The translations under genes were made by a program, and so were the position numbers. Below are positions 7,005-15,044 of a DNA stretch of 40,116 bases, piece by piece. Source of the DNA: Gammaproteobacteria bacterium (lineage in GTDB: Bacteria; Pseudomonadota; Gammaproteobacteria; Enterobacterales; Alteromonadaceae); the NCBI GenBank assembly GCA_018825965.1, contig JAHKAA010000049.1:1-40116 (forward strand), in the 5' to 3' direction. Positions within the stretch are counted from its first letter, which is position 1. Every line of letters starts with the position of its first letter. The notes beneath the pieces are model-generated. The model made no database searches, was not told the origin of the DNA, and worked only from the letters and a program-made list of their open reading frames with translations.

Positions 7005-8141
7005 ATGAGCGACCTGAACATCAAAACTGATGTGGTCATCATAGGCGCAGGCCCTGCCGGGGTCTGCGCCGCACTCAGTTTATTAACTTATTCATCACTT
7101 CATGTCGTGGTGCTGGAGCAATCCGATTTCAGTCAGGTGCGTGTCGGCGAACATGTCTCAAACAGTGTATTTGCCCTGCTGGATTACCTGAAATTACAAA
7201 AAAGTGATTTTCCGGCCCATTGTTTTTTACCTTGTTATGGCGACACCACCTATTGGGGCAGCGACTTACCTCGAGTACGGCATGCTATTTTCAGCAGTGA
7301 AAATGCCACTGTGCAGCTGGACAGAGAAAGTTTTGATTTCACTCTGATTGAACAGTTAACAGCACGGGGTGGCACCTTGATCCCCCGTACTCACTGCACC
7401 GCCAGCCAACAAGACTCAGAATGGCTGCTGCAGTGCACTCACCCGGCGCAAGCTCCTTTTGAGATCCGCACCCGTTATCTTATCGATGCGTCTGGCCGCA
7501 ACAGTTCACTTTGCCGCCAATTGGGCGGCCAGTCCCATAAACTGGATCAACTGATGGGCGCAGGCTGTTTTTTCAGTTGCAAGGAGCAAACAGAAGGAGC
7601 GCAGGAGCAACTGATTGAAAGCACTGAATATGGCTGGTGGTATGGTGCCAGGCTGCCTAATCAGCAGTATGTTGCCACTTTTTTTTCTGATAGCGACATT
7701 ATCAGTAAATTACGGCTGAACCAGCGTCAGCACTGGCTGCAACTCTTGCAACAGAGTCAGCATCTGAAGCGGCTTGTCAAAGACTACACAACTTTGTCTG
7801 TCCATCCCTGGTTGCGTAATGCAGCCAGCCAGTACAGTGATGCCAGCACACTTCGCAACTACCTGGCTATTGGTGATGCAGCCTGTGCTTTTGATCCTAT
7901 TTCGTCGATGGGATTAGGTTTTGCGCTGACCTCCGCTTGTCATGCCGCACGACTGGTGATATCAGAGCTGGAGCAACAGCAAAACCTTCTGCAGACAAAG
8001 GCGGTAACACAAGCCAGGTTGCTGTATCAGCAGGATCTGCACTCTCATTTTGCCTCTTACCAACAACTAAGGCGGCATTTTTACCAGACAGAACAACGCT
8101 GGCTTCATGCGCCATTCTGGCAAAGACGTCAGGCGGGTTGA
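7005..8141 (+). CDS. LodB-like FAD-dependent maturation protein
   Basis: 378 residues. An N-terminal FAD-binding Rossmann motif (VVIIGAGPAGVCAALSL) is followed by a second motif GDAACAFDPISSMGLGFALTSA near residue 290. Between them is a GWWYGARLPNQQYVATFF segment of the tryptophan-halogenase/hydroxylase-like group. LodB proteins are flavin enzymes needed to oxidise the tryptophan of the partner LodA during quinone formation; that role is family knowledge. The gene starts six bases after the oxidase stop, so the two are almost certainly co-transcribed. The start is ATG 7005; GAGG lies about 13 bases upstream, partly inside the oxidase gene. True halogenases have a K79 and a WxWxIP motif, which I do not see. 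Confidence 0.87.
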   Translation: MSDLNIKTDVVIIGAGPAGVCAALSLLTYSSLHVVVLEQSDFSQVRVGEHVSNSVFALLDYLKLQKSDFPAHCFLPCYGDTTYWGSDLPRVRHAIFSSENATVQLDRESFDFTLIEQLTARGGTLIPRTHCTASQQDSEWLLQCTHPAQAPFEIRTRYLIDASGRNSSLCRQLGGQSHKLDQLMGAGCFFSCKEQTEGAQEQLIESTEYGWWYGARLPNQQYVATFFSDSDIISKLRLNQRQHWLQLLQQSQHLKRLVKDYTTLSVHPWLRNAASQYSDASTLRNYLAIGDAACAFDPISSMGLGFALTSACHAARLVISELEQQQNLLQTKAVTQARLLYQQDLHSHFASYQQLRRHFYQTEQRWLHAPFWQRRQAG

Positions 8142-8217
8142 TGGTAACAGATGGCTCTTTATCGAATAAACAGAGCTGTGCTGAACTGAATACCAGATAG
8201 TGCCTGCGGCAGAAACT

Positions 8218-8245
8218 TTGACTGTCTGCAGGCTGCGTATATAGT
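8218..8245 (+). promoter_or_regulatory. Sigma70 promoter for the solute-binding protein gene
   Basis: TTGACT (8218-8223), then 16 bases, then TATAGT (8240-8245). Both hexamers are close to consensus. It lies 47 bases upstream of the gene, in a 150-base gap after the LodB-like gene, which suggests the binding-protein gene has its own promoter. Confidence 0.65.
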
Positions 8246-8266
8246 TGAGTTATAAGTTGAGTTATA
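8243..8266 (+). repeat. Perfect tandem 12-base repeat at the promoter
   Basis: AGTTGAGTTATA occurs twice with no spacer, starting inside the -10 element and covering the expected transcription start. A direct repeat of about one helical turn at this position could be an operator for a regulator bound as a direct dimer. It could also be a chance duplication. Confidence 0.7.
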
Positions 8267-8291
8267 TTCTAGCTGCTGCCTCAAGGACATT

Positions 8292-9107
8292 ATGAAGCTT
8301 TTACCCGCTGCCCTGATTTGTCTGCTGCTGAGTTTTCCGGGTTACAGCTGTACCTTACGCATGGGCATTGAAACCAGCTTTGCACCTTATATTATTCAGC
8401 AAGGCGACAGCTGGCGTGGCCTGAACGTTGAGTTACTGGCTCGCCTGGCGCAAGAGGTCGATTGCAAACTGGAGTTTATTCACAGCCCCTGGTTACGCTC
8501 GTTAAAGTTAATCGAACAAGGCGAGCTGGATGTGTTAAGCCACTTAAGTTACAACGCCGATCGTAGTGAACACTTTGCTTTTATTGGCCCGCATCAGCAG
8601 GAAGTGATCTATCTGGTCGGAATAGCAAAAGCTTTTCCCGGCTTAACCGATCTGAAAAAGCTAAAACGCAGCGGGACATCGGGCATTATTGCGTTACTGA
8701 ATGGCGCTTATTACGGCGATGAACTGGACAGTATTTTAAACGATGCAAAAAACCGCACCCGTTTTGTATTTATCCGTGGCAATGAAGACAAACAGGCTAT
8801 GTTGCTCAATGACCGGGTGCATGGCGTACTGGAAGATATTGCAGCCTACTATTACTGGAAAAAACAAACCGATTTATCCACTGTAGGTCTGGAGCCTTTG
8901 TTTGAGGTGTATCAAAGCCCGGTGTATTTTGGTTTTAATCGCCGAACCTTGTCCCCAAAGCAGTTAGAACAACTGGCCAAAGCCTGGCAGCTTTTATACA
9001 ACAACGGCGAGCTAAGCCGCATAGTGCAGCCTTATCAGGTGGCAGAATATCAATTTAGTTTGCCACAACCAGCATCACTTTTACCGTCACAAGAACCGCG
9101 GTTATAA
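8292..9107 (+). CDS. Periplasmic solute-binding protein, family 3 type
   Basis: 271 residues. A cleavable signal peptide (MKLLPAALICLLLSFPGYS, followed by Cys) precedes a bilobal PBPb-type domain: LRMGIETSFAPYI, WRGLNVELLARLAQEVDCKLEF, SLKLIEQGELDVLSHLSY and a FIGPHQQEVIYLVG hinge. No permease or ATPase lies nearby, so it may be an orphan binding protein or act in sensing. Family 3 proteins usually bind polar amino acids. The Cys at about position 20 does not sit in a good lipobox. ATG start with AAGGA seven bases upstream. It follows the quinoprotein pair but has its own promoter and terminator, so a link to amino acid oxidation is only a guess. Confidence 0.85.
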   Translation: MKLLPAALICLLLSFPGYSCTLRMGIETSFAPYIIQQGDSWRGLNVELLARLAQEVDCKLEFIHSPWLRSLKLIEQGELDVLSHLSYNADRSEHFAFIGPHQQEVIYLVGIAKAFPGLTDLKKLKRSGTSGIIALLNGAYYGDELDSILNDAKNRTRFVFIRGNEDKQAMLLNDRVHGVLEDIAAYYYWKKQTDLSTVGLEPLFEVYQSPVYFGFNRRTLSPKQLEQLAKAWQLLYNNGELSRIVQPYQVAEYQFSLPQPASLLPSQEPRL

Positions 9108-9130
9108 CAGCGGTATAGGTTGCTATGATC

Positions 9131-9164
9131 AAAAAAAATCCCCTAACAAGTCGGGGATTTTTTT
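9131..9164. terminator. Bidirectional rho-independent terminator
   Basis: AAAAAAAATCCCC, a nine-base loop, then GGGGATTTTTTT. The A and T runs on both sides let it work for the binding-protein gene (plus) and the convergent YciI gene (minus). Confidence 0.85.
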
Positions 9165-9193
9165 GCAGGGTTAAACAAAAAGTAAGCCAGAGT

Positions 9194-9493
9194 TTAAGGC
9201 AACACCTTTTTAAATGGCTTGACCACTGAATTGGCGTAGACACCAGCAGCAATGTAAGGATCTGCCGCAGCCCAGGCTTTGGCCTGTTCTAAAGATTCAA
9301 ACTGCGCTACCACTAAAGAACCGGTAAAACCTGCTTCGGCAGGGTCTTCCAGATCAACTGCAGGCAAGGGTCCTGCAATAAGTAAACGCTCTTGCGCTTT
9401 TAATTCCTGCAAGCGGGCTAAATGCTGTTCACGCACTTGTTTACGCAAAGCCAGGCTATTTGGTACATCTTCAGAACAAATCATGTAATACAT
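9194..9493 (-). CDS. YciI family protein
   Basis: 99 residues matching the YCII domain: MYYMICSED start, LAARLQELKAQERLLIAGPLP-like central helix and turn, SLVVAQFESLEQAKAWAAADPYIAAGVYANSVVKPFKKVLP end. The conserved His (REQHLARL) and Asp (ADPY) of the ferredoxin-like fold are present. YciI homologues are small dimeric enzymes; some act on chlorinated or muconolactone-like compounds, but most have no known substrate. The ATG at 9493 has GGAG about seven bases upstream and is better than the TTG three bases earlier. It stands alone between a terminator and the next minus-strand gene. Confidence 0.85.
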   Translation of the reverse strand: MYYMICSEDVPNSLALRKQVREQHLARLQELKAQERLLIAGPLPAVDLEDPAEAGFTGSLVVAQFESLEQAKAWAAADPYIAAGVYANSVVKPFKKVLP

Positions 9494-9580
9494 CAATTAA
9501 CTCCGCTCAATTCAATAAGGCATTTGGGCGCAGCACCTTAGCAGAAGCACAAATGCAAACCAAGGCAGCGAAAACTTTAG

Positions 9581-10291
9581 TTAAACGGCGTGCTGAAACT
9601 GAGTTTTACGTTCGTTGTAAAAATCGACCATTTGCTGCATCACAGTTTCTTCATAAGGCTGCAGGCTGCTTAAGATCATACGTTTTTCGCCACGGCCTAT
9701 TACTTCGCCATTTTCTACTAACTCAAAACCTAAACGCGCTAAACCACGTTTGCCTTCGACTGTTAAATCATTATGGGCCAAACGTAACTCAGGTGAAGTG
9801 GCACAGAAGCGGTCGAATTCCAAAGTCATGCTTTCGTAAATCACCAGTGGGCGCTGAGCATTAATCATCACCTGATGCTGCTTCATTAAAGGCTGCAGAA
9901 TATGCGGGAAGTTTTGCCCGGAGAAACGCACATAGTCTTTCACTAAAGATTCGATGTAGGCCAAATCATGATGAATTTCACCTTGCTGGCGCAAAATTAG
10001 ATAATTTTTTTTCTGTTGATCACATAAACGCCATTCATCACCTTGCTGCTCTGAGTGCAACAGCACATCTGAGCTGACCATACCGGCGAAAGTGCAATGT
10101 AACTTCCGGGCTAAACCGTGTTTGCTGACCATATGGGCAAACAACAAATCACCTGGCACACAGAATCTTTTACTGTCGGCGTCGTGGATGGGGTTAAAAT
10201 CTGTGGCCACTTCCTTGGCGAAACGGCAGGCCTGCTGACGGCTAAAACTGACTTCGTGGTTATGCTCACTAATAAACTGCTGTAAAAACAT
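9581..10291 (-). CDS. DUF3581-type conserved protein
   Basis: 236 residues beginning MFLQQFISEHNHEVSFS, then FAKEVATDFNPIHDADSKRFCVPGDLLFAHMV. This resembles the DUF3581 proteins of marine gammaproteobacteria. The DFNPIHDAD block also resembles the D-x-NPxHxD active-site loop of MaoC-like hotdog hydratases, and the following PGDLLFA helix fits that fold. A fatty acyl- or thioester-related role is therefore possible, but this is inference. ATG start with a GGGG-containing ribosome binding site. There is no signal peptide. It stands 74 bases downstream of the EAL-CBS-GGDEF gene on the same strand. Confidence 0.72.
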   Translation of the reverse strand: MFLQQFISEHNHEVSFSRQQACRFAKEVATDFNPIHDADSKRFCVPGDLLFAHMVSKHGLARKLHCTFAGMVSSDVLLHSEQQGDEWRLCDQQKKNYLILRQQGEIHHDLAYIESLVKDYVRFSGQNFPHILQPLMKQHQVMINAQRPLVIYESMTLEFDRFCATSPELRLAHNDLTVEGKRGLARLGFELVENGEVIGRGEKRMILSSLQPYEETVMQQMVDFYNERKTQFQHAV

Positions 10292-10365
10292 GGATCCCCG
10301 TCCTGACGACTATCGAAGTGGTGCAGTGTACCTCAGACCAGGGTTTAAATTGGTCCAGCCAGTCA

Positions 10366-12132
10366 TTAATTAACTAAGACATTCTGGCCAGGCCCACGTC
10401 GGCGTGAGATAAACAAAAAGTTGCCCTGTGGTTTTTTCGCCTGTGTTTTGGCATCACTGGCCAAAGCGGCCACATCATGATGACAAACACATAACCTTGG
10501 GTCCGGTGACACTACCCCAACAGCCAGGCTGAGTAAAGGATAAAACACCTGTTCGCCACTACGGTTCTGGCTGCGAATGCCTCCGGCCTGCACATGAGCA
10601 CTTTCGTAATAACACAATACCCGCTCAGCAAATTCATTCAGCACCTGCTGACACAGCGCCTGCCAGTTGTCGCTGGTGAAGATCACCACAAAATCATCGC
10701 CGCCTACATGACCGACAAAATGCCCATCGGCTCCGGCTATACTGGTCAGCAACTCAGCCACCAGTTGGATCACCAGGTCGCCTTTGCTGTAACCATAGGT
10801 ATCGTTGTAAGGCTTAAAGTCGTTTAAATCAAAATAGGCGATATGAAAGCTTTTACGTCGCTGTAATAATCCATCAATTTCACGATAAATAGGCACATTA
10901 CCGGGCAACAAGGTCAGAGGGTTAGCGTACCGCGCATTTTGTAATTTGCTTTCAGTGATACGTTTTAATAAAGCCCGCACCGAACCTAAGCCCAGATACT
11001 TCTGCTCACGGGTGACAATAAAGTACCAACTGCCTTCTTCGTCCTGATCGGTCACTTGCTGACTGAGCTGATCCAGGCTGCAATGCTCGTCTACGATCAC
11101 AGCGTCCTGATCCATCAGGGCTTTGACGGTTTTCTTTTCATACAAAGCACGGCCATAAGGGCTTGAAAACAGCTCAAACAACACAGATTTCTGAATAATA
11201 CCTACAGGCTGTTCGTCTTCGACCACTGCCAGACTTGACCATTGCGGGTTTTTACTAAAAATATCAAAGAGTTGGGCTACAGTTATCATACTAGCCACGG
11301 CGGGCACAGTTAATAATAAAGCGCCAACTTGCTCCGTTGAGTTCGGAGGTGCACTGCCCTGATTAGGATTAAGCTGATAACTGCCTGTGACCACAGAACT
11401 CATCACCGCATTTGGGCGGCCTAATAAATAGCCCTGGCCATAGTCGGCGCCCAGTTCCTGACAAAGCAGCAACTCTTCGCGGGTTTCAATACCTTCAGCC
11501 ACAACTGCAGAGCCTGTACTTTTTGCTAAAGCAATAATACTGCGGACAAACTCTTTTTTGGTCGGGTCGGCATGCACCTGACTGATAAAGTAGCGGTCAA
11601 TTTTAATCAGATCGGGTTTGAGTTCAGACCACAGCTTTAATCCGGAAAAGCCGCTGCCTAAATCGTCAATGGCAATACGAAAACCCAGTTCGCGGTAATG
11701 ATGCACTGCATTGATCAGTACAGAAGAATCATCCACCTGATACTGCTCCGACAGCTCAATAACAACACGGCTTGGGTCCAGTTGATACTTTTTCAGCAGA
11801 GCCAGAGTTAAACCGGAAGGATGATCATTGGACAACAACAACAGCGGATTCACGTTTAAATACAAATCGCCCTGCACAGCTGCGGCAGAAAAGGCAGCAA
11901 TGCTCAGCTCCCGGCACAGCATTTCCAGTTCAGGCAATAACTGACACTGATGCGCCACTTTAAATAAAACTAAAGGCGAATGCAGCGGACTGTCGGATGG
12001 GCCACGGATCAGTGCTTCATAGCCCTGAATATGGCCGGTATTAAAATCCAGTACAGGCTGAAACAGCGGCTGCAACTTACGCTGCTGTAAAATACTGACC
12101 AGTTCTTGCCTGTAACTTTCATCTGTCCACAT
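10366..12132 (-). CDS. EAL-CBS-GGDEF cyclic-di-GMP protein
   Basis: 588 residues from ATG 12132; a longer frame to 12249 adds 39 residues that do not look conserved. Order: EAL domain (about 10-245), a pair of CBS domains (about 260-400), GGDEF domain (about 415-575). The EAL site looks complete: YEALIR, NVNP, ELSE, IDDLGSG, IKIDR, AEGIET, GQGY. The GGDEF signature is GGDDF, with the preceding I-site arginine replaced (AGAD instead of RxxD), so synthesis may survive but product inhibition probably not. The CBS pair may sense adenine nucleotides. No membrane segment. It probably acts as a phosphodiesterase tuned by CBS ligands, possibly bifunctional. Confidence 0.9.
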   Translation of the reverse strand: MWTDESYRQELVSILQQRKLQPLFQPVLDFNTGHIQGYEALIRGPSDSPLHSPLVLFKVAHQCQLLPELEMLCRELSIAAFSAAAVQGDLYLNVNPLLLLSNDHPSGLTLALLKKYQLDPSRVVIELSEQYQVDDSSVLINAVHHYRELGFRIAIDDLGSGFSGLKLWSELKPDLIKIDRYFISQVHADPTKKEFVRSIIALAKSTGSAVVAEGIETREELLLCQELGADYGQGYLLGRPNAVMSSVVTGSYQLNPNQGSAPPNSTEQVGALLLTVPAVASMITVAQLFDIFSKNPQWSSLAVVEDEQPVGIIQKSVLFELFSSPYGRALYEKKTVKALMDQDAVIVDEHCSLDQLSQQVTDQDEEGSWYFIVTREQKYLGLGSVRALLKRITESKLQNARYANPLTLLPGNVPIYREIDGLLQRRKSFHIAYFDLNDFKPYNDTYGYSKGDLVIQLVAELLTSIAGADGHFVGHVGGDDFVVIFTSDNWQALCQQVLNEFAERVLCYYESAHVQAGGIRSQNRSGEQVFYPLLSLAVGVVSPDPRLCVCHHDVAALASDAKTQAKKPQGNFLFISRRRGPGQNVLVN

Positions 12133-12512
12133 GGTACTGCGCTCACACGTCGTTAAAGTGCGAAGTGTAAGAAAGCTGTGTGACAACCATATGACTATGG
12201 GCTTCTTACTTGAAACCGCAGCGGCGTTGACTGTACTCACCAACCCCAATCACATAGGACTACTATGCTCATGGGGATTGATTCGCTTGTCGCCTTGCCG
12301 CAATTCCAATTAATTTGTCCATTGCCTTTTCCTGCGACAAGATACAAACCACAAATTTGGCGCGATTCTGGCAAGTCTGACAAGGTCATGGCTTGCAGCT
12401 GACTTTATCGTCAGAAATCTGACAGAAGACGGCATAAAGCAGACTCAATAACTTGACCCTGCCCTGCGCCTTGGGTCTAATAGCGCGCTTTTCAAAACCG
12501 GATTTTGTATTT
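12133..12512. other. Divergent intergenic region
   Basis: 380 bases between the EAL-CBS-GGDEF gene (minus) and the Sel1-like gene (plus). The only notable sequence is a cluster of TGAC/GTCA words at 12377-12424. I see no confident promoter, terminator, RNA gene or small ORF. Confidence 0.4.
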
Positions 12513-13034
12513 ATGACAACAGCACCACTTTTAAGCCCGGAATTTACCGGTATTGATGATTTAACTTTGGCTGAAGTGGACGCCAAACTAAAAGAACATC
12601 AGCAGCTACTGCAGGTTTTGTTGCAATCACCAGGCAGTATGCTGTCGTATTTACCGCAAAATGACCCGGCTTTGGTCGTTCAGGACGACACTTTGCAGCC
12701 AGATCACCAGGGAGCGGAGCAGTTTTTTCAACAGGCCCTTGCCTTATCAGAACAACAAGCACATCAGGCGGCAACCTTCTATTGTCGTGCTGCTTATGCT
12801 GGTCATTTACAAGCCCAGGTTCAGTTAGGCCACTGCTACTTAAAAGGGGCTGGTGTGCCTAAGTCAGCAGTGTTTGCCTACAGCTGGTTTATTCTGGCTG
12901 CTTTACAACAGGACAGTACAGCAGAACAAGCCTGTACAGTATTGTGTAAACATTTAACTGTGCTGGATCAGCAGCAGGCTCAGCAATTAGCTGCAGAACG
13001 CTTTGAAAAAATTACGTTACAAAACAATAAGTAA
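12513..13034 (+). CDS. Sel1/TPR-like repeat protein
   Basis: 173 residues from ATG 12513; an upstream TTG would add 20 residues without support. The N-terminal 75 residues include LTLAEVDAKLKEHQQLLQVLLQSPGSML. After that comes a Sel1-type helical pair: AATFYCRAAYAGHLQAQVQLG, then HCYLKGAGVPKSAVFAYSWFILAA. Sel1 repeats mediate protein contacts. There is no signal peptide and no sign of an enzyme. It lies just upstream of the SOS-regulated sulA but is separated from it by 125 bases with its own promoter. Confidence 0.65.
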   Translation: MTTAPLLSPEFTGIDDLTLAEVDAKLKEHQQLLQVLLQSPGSMLSYLPQNDPALVVQDDTLQPDHQGAEQFFQQALALSEQQAHQAATFYCRAAYAGHLQAQVQLGHCYLKGAGVPKSAVFAYSWFILAALQQDSTAEQACTVLCKHLTVLDQQQAQQLAAERFEKITLQNNK

Positions 13035-13088
13035 CCATTTATCTTTTTAAAAAGAGTAAAAAACAGCCAAAAACTTTATAAAAAGAGC

Positions 13089-13117
13089 TTGCTTTTTAAA
13101 CAGCAGAAAACTACTGT
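13089..13117 (+). promoter_or_regulatory. Promoter of sulA
   Basis: TTGCTT (13089-13094), 17 bases, TACTGT (13112-13117). The -10 overlaps the first LexA box, the geometry expected for LexA repression. Confidence 0.5.
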
Positions 13118-13144
13118 ATATCCATACACTGTAAATGCAAACAG
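13114..13144 (+). promoter_or_regulatory. Two overlapping LexA (SOS) boxes
   Basis: Box 1 at 13114-13129 is CTGTATATCCATACAC, one base off CTGT-N8-ACAG. Box 2 at 13129-13144 is CTGTAAATGCAAACAG, an exact match. They share one base, so two LexA dimers would lie end to end between the -10 and the start codon at 13160. This strongly supports DNA-damage control of the gene that follows. Confidence 0.9.
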
Positions 13145-13159
13145 TATTGGAGCATCCCT

Positions 13160-13630
13160 ATGTTGAATTTAAATAAAGCAGTTCAGAGCTACTCTTCACT
13201 GACCCCAAATCAGTCACAGCATAAAACCGGTCAAACGGCTTTTTATCAAAAATTGCAGGTGACTGCGGGTCAACTGGCCTTGCCTGAATTGCTGTTTATT
13301 ATTCAGCAGCACCAACAACACTCAGGCTGGGTGTTGTTACTGGCGCCAAACCAGTTACCGGATAAATCGACCTTCAGTGGTTTTGATCTGGATATGTCCA
13401 AAGTATTGGTGATCCAGCAAAAACAAATCAGCAATATTCATACAGTATTGAGTGACGCCTTAAGCAGCAGCACTTGTAGCGCAGTGGTGGTATGGCAGGA
13501 TCAGTTCAGCGAAAGCTCTTTGCAGCATTATCAGCAACTGGCAGAACAGCACCAAACCTGTTTTTACCAGTTAAGCAATGACGCCACACAATCTCAGAAC
13601 ATAAATCAGCGTATTGCTGTCAGTCACTAA
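13160..13630 (+). CDS. sulA: SOS cell-division inhibitor SulA
   Basis: 156 residues, close to the 169 of E. coli SulA. The core matches SulA/ImuA-type RecA-like folds: LALPELLFIIQQ, WVLLLAPNQLP, MSKVLVIQQKQISNIHTVLSDALSSSTCSAVVVW, then a short C-terminal segment. SulA binds FtsZ and blocks septation during DNA damage. Two abutting LexA boxes directly upstream support this identity more than sequence alone. ATG start with GGAG about eight bases upstream. No imuB or dnaE2 follows, which argues against ImuA. Monocistronic by context. Confidence 0.9.
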   Translation: MLNLNKAVQSYSSLTPNQSQHKTGQTAFYQKLQVTAGQLALPELLFIIQQHQQHSGWVLLLAPNQLPDKSTFSGFDLDMSKVLVIQQKQISNIHTVLSDALSSSTCSAVVVWQDQFSESSLQHYQQLAEQHQTCFYQLSNDATQSQNINQRIAVSH

Positions 13631-13786
13631 TACAGGCCTGATACCGGATCTAAGCAATAACCGGCTTGGCCCTGACCACCATTTTGCTTACACTAGGTTC
13701 TGATAAAGGTGATTCATTGAGGTAGTTCATAGAAGCTGTATATCCAGGCTTTTCCTGAAGTATCAAAAACAGAGTGAGTAAACAAA

Positions 13787-14284
13787 GTGGCGGTTGTGTT
13801 GTCTTTTCCATGTTATTGCGGTTCAGGTAAAACCTTTAACGCCTGTTGTGATCCCTTGATCTGTGGCCAGGCGGTGGCGAACAGTCCGGAACAACTGATG
13901 CGTTCACGTTACAGTGCCTATTGCCATCATGATAAAAATCCTCAGTGCTACAGCTATATAGTACAGACTTACCATTCTAAAGCACGGACCTTGCACAGTG
14001 AGGCGGATATTGCCGACTTCGCCAAAGCTGTGCGTTTTATTGGCCTGAAGATTATTGACGATGCGAAGTTAACAAGCAACCAGGTGCATTTTATTGCCTC
14101 TTATCTGGCAGGCGATAAATTAGAAATGCTGGATGAAGTATCAGATTTTGAACTGGAACAAGGCCGCTGGATGTATTGCAGTGGCGTATTAACAGAACAT
14201 CCTGTAGTCCGGTTATCCCGTAACGATCCTTGCCCCTGTGGCAGTGGCCTTAAATTTAAGAAATGCCAACACTGCGTTCAATAA
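13787..14284 (+). CDS. ychJ: YchJ family protein with two SEC-C motifs
   Basis: 165 residues. An N-terminal SEC-C motif (CYCGSGKTFNACC) leads into the family block SPEQLMRSRYSAYCHHD. A central NTF2-like domain follows, then a C-terminal SEC-C motif NDPCPCGSGLKFKKC. SEC-C motifs bind zinc. The molecular role of YchJ is not established. The start is GTG 13787, with weak Shine-Dalgarno sequence. It converges with the next gene, whose 3' end lies three bases away, with no visible terminator between them. Confidence 0.9.
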   Translation: MAVVLSFPCYCGSGKTFNACCDPLICGQAVANSPEQLMRSRYSAYCHHDKNPQCYSYIVQTYHSKARTLHSEADIADFAKAVRFIGLKIIDDAKLTSNQVHFIASYLAGDKLEMLDEVSDFELEQGRWMYCSGVLTEHPVVRLSRNDPCPCGSGLKFKKCQHCVQ

Positions 14285-14287
14285 ACA

Positions 14288-14746
14288 TCAGCCATGCAGC
14301 TGATTTAAAATCTCATACAAAGCAGTAGGATCGGCCTGCATCATTTCTGGTTTTTGCTGCACTAAATGCCGTCTTGCATGCAAACTTAAGCCTGATTTCA
14401 CCTCATCAGGCAACTTATGTTTATTGTCTTCCATCACCACAGGTGCACCTTGCAACGAATGCATTAAACGCAGAGCAACAGCCCCGCCTTGCTGAAAGGC
14501 GGTGGCCTGTTGTTTTAAATGCTGCTCGTCTTGTGGTTGAAAACTAAAAGGCCTGGCCTGCTGTATCCCCAGTTGCTGATACAAGTCAGGTTGGAATCTG
14601 GCACTTTCTGTATCCGGCGTATAAAACTGAGCAAACTCATCTACAGCAGGCGATAAAAAAGCCAGCCACAGCGAAAAATCACTGAACTGTTGTTGCTGTA
14701 TTGCTTTATTTAACCGGACACCGGTTTGCCACTCATTTATCAGCAT
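14288..14746 (-). CDS. Conserved hypothetical, VC2046/SO_2500-like
   Basis: 152 residues, mostly helical and polar. The N-terminal block LINEWQTGVRLNKAIQQQQFSDFSLWLAFLSP resembles the small gammaproteobacterial VC2046/SO_2500 family (PF11993). That is a recollection of pattern, not an alignment. No signal peptide, membrane helix or catalytic motif is visible. ATG start. It lies between convergent ychJ and the divergent tRNA-Tyr promoter, so it is probably transcribed alone. Function unknown. Confidence 0.6.
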   Translation of the reverse strand: MLINEWQTGVRLNKAIQQQQFSDFSLWLAFLSPAVDEFAQFYTPDTESARFQPDLYQQLGIQQARPFSFQPQDEQHLKQQATAFQQGGAVALRLMHSLQGAPVVMEDNKHKLPDEVKSGLSLHARRHLVQQKPEMMQADPTALYEILNQLHG

Positions 14747-14814
14747 AAAATCTGCACAAAAACATCATATTGTTTGCTTTATCGGCAGTCAGACAAAAAA
14801 GTTGAGTAATTTCC

Positions 14815-14842
14815 TTTACATCAAAATGTTTTTTGATAAGAT
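14815..14842 (+). promoter_or_regulatory. Promoter of tRNA-Tyr
   Basis: TTTACA (14815-14820), 16 bases, TAAGAT (14837-14842), followed by a GC-rich GCGC discriminator typical of stable RNA promoters under stringent control. The mature tRNA begins 16 bases further on. Confidence 0.6.
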
Positions 14843-14857
14843 GCGCTCCACACTTGT

Positions 14858-14942
<85 letters not shown>

Positions 14943-15044
14943 TTCTTTCCTGCGTTGCAGTTCAAAAATAAGTCTCTAAATTTTCCTTGCTAAAATCAAA
15001 CATATTATCAACACTTGCGATAATTAAATCGATAGGTTTGCTGA

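Noticed and set aside
7005..8141. Tryptophan halogenase
   Set aside because: The fold is related, but no WxWxIP motif is seen and the gene is paired with a LodA-like oxidase, so a LodB-type maturation role fits better.
13114..13160. ImuA of an imuA-imuB-dnaE2 mutagenesis cassette
   Set aside because: The SOS boxes fit, but no imuB or dnaE2 follows and length and motifs match SulA.
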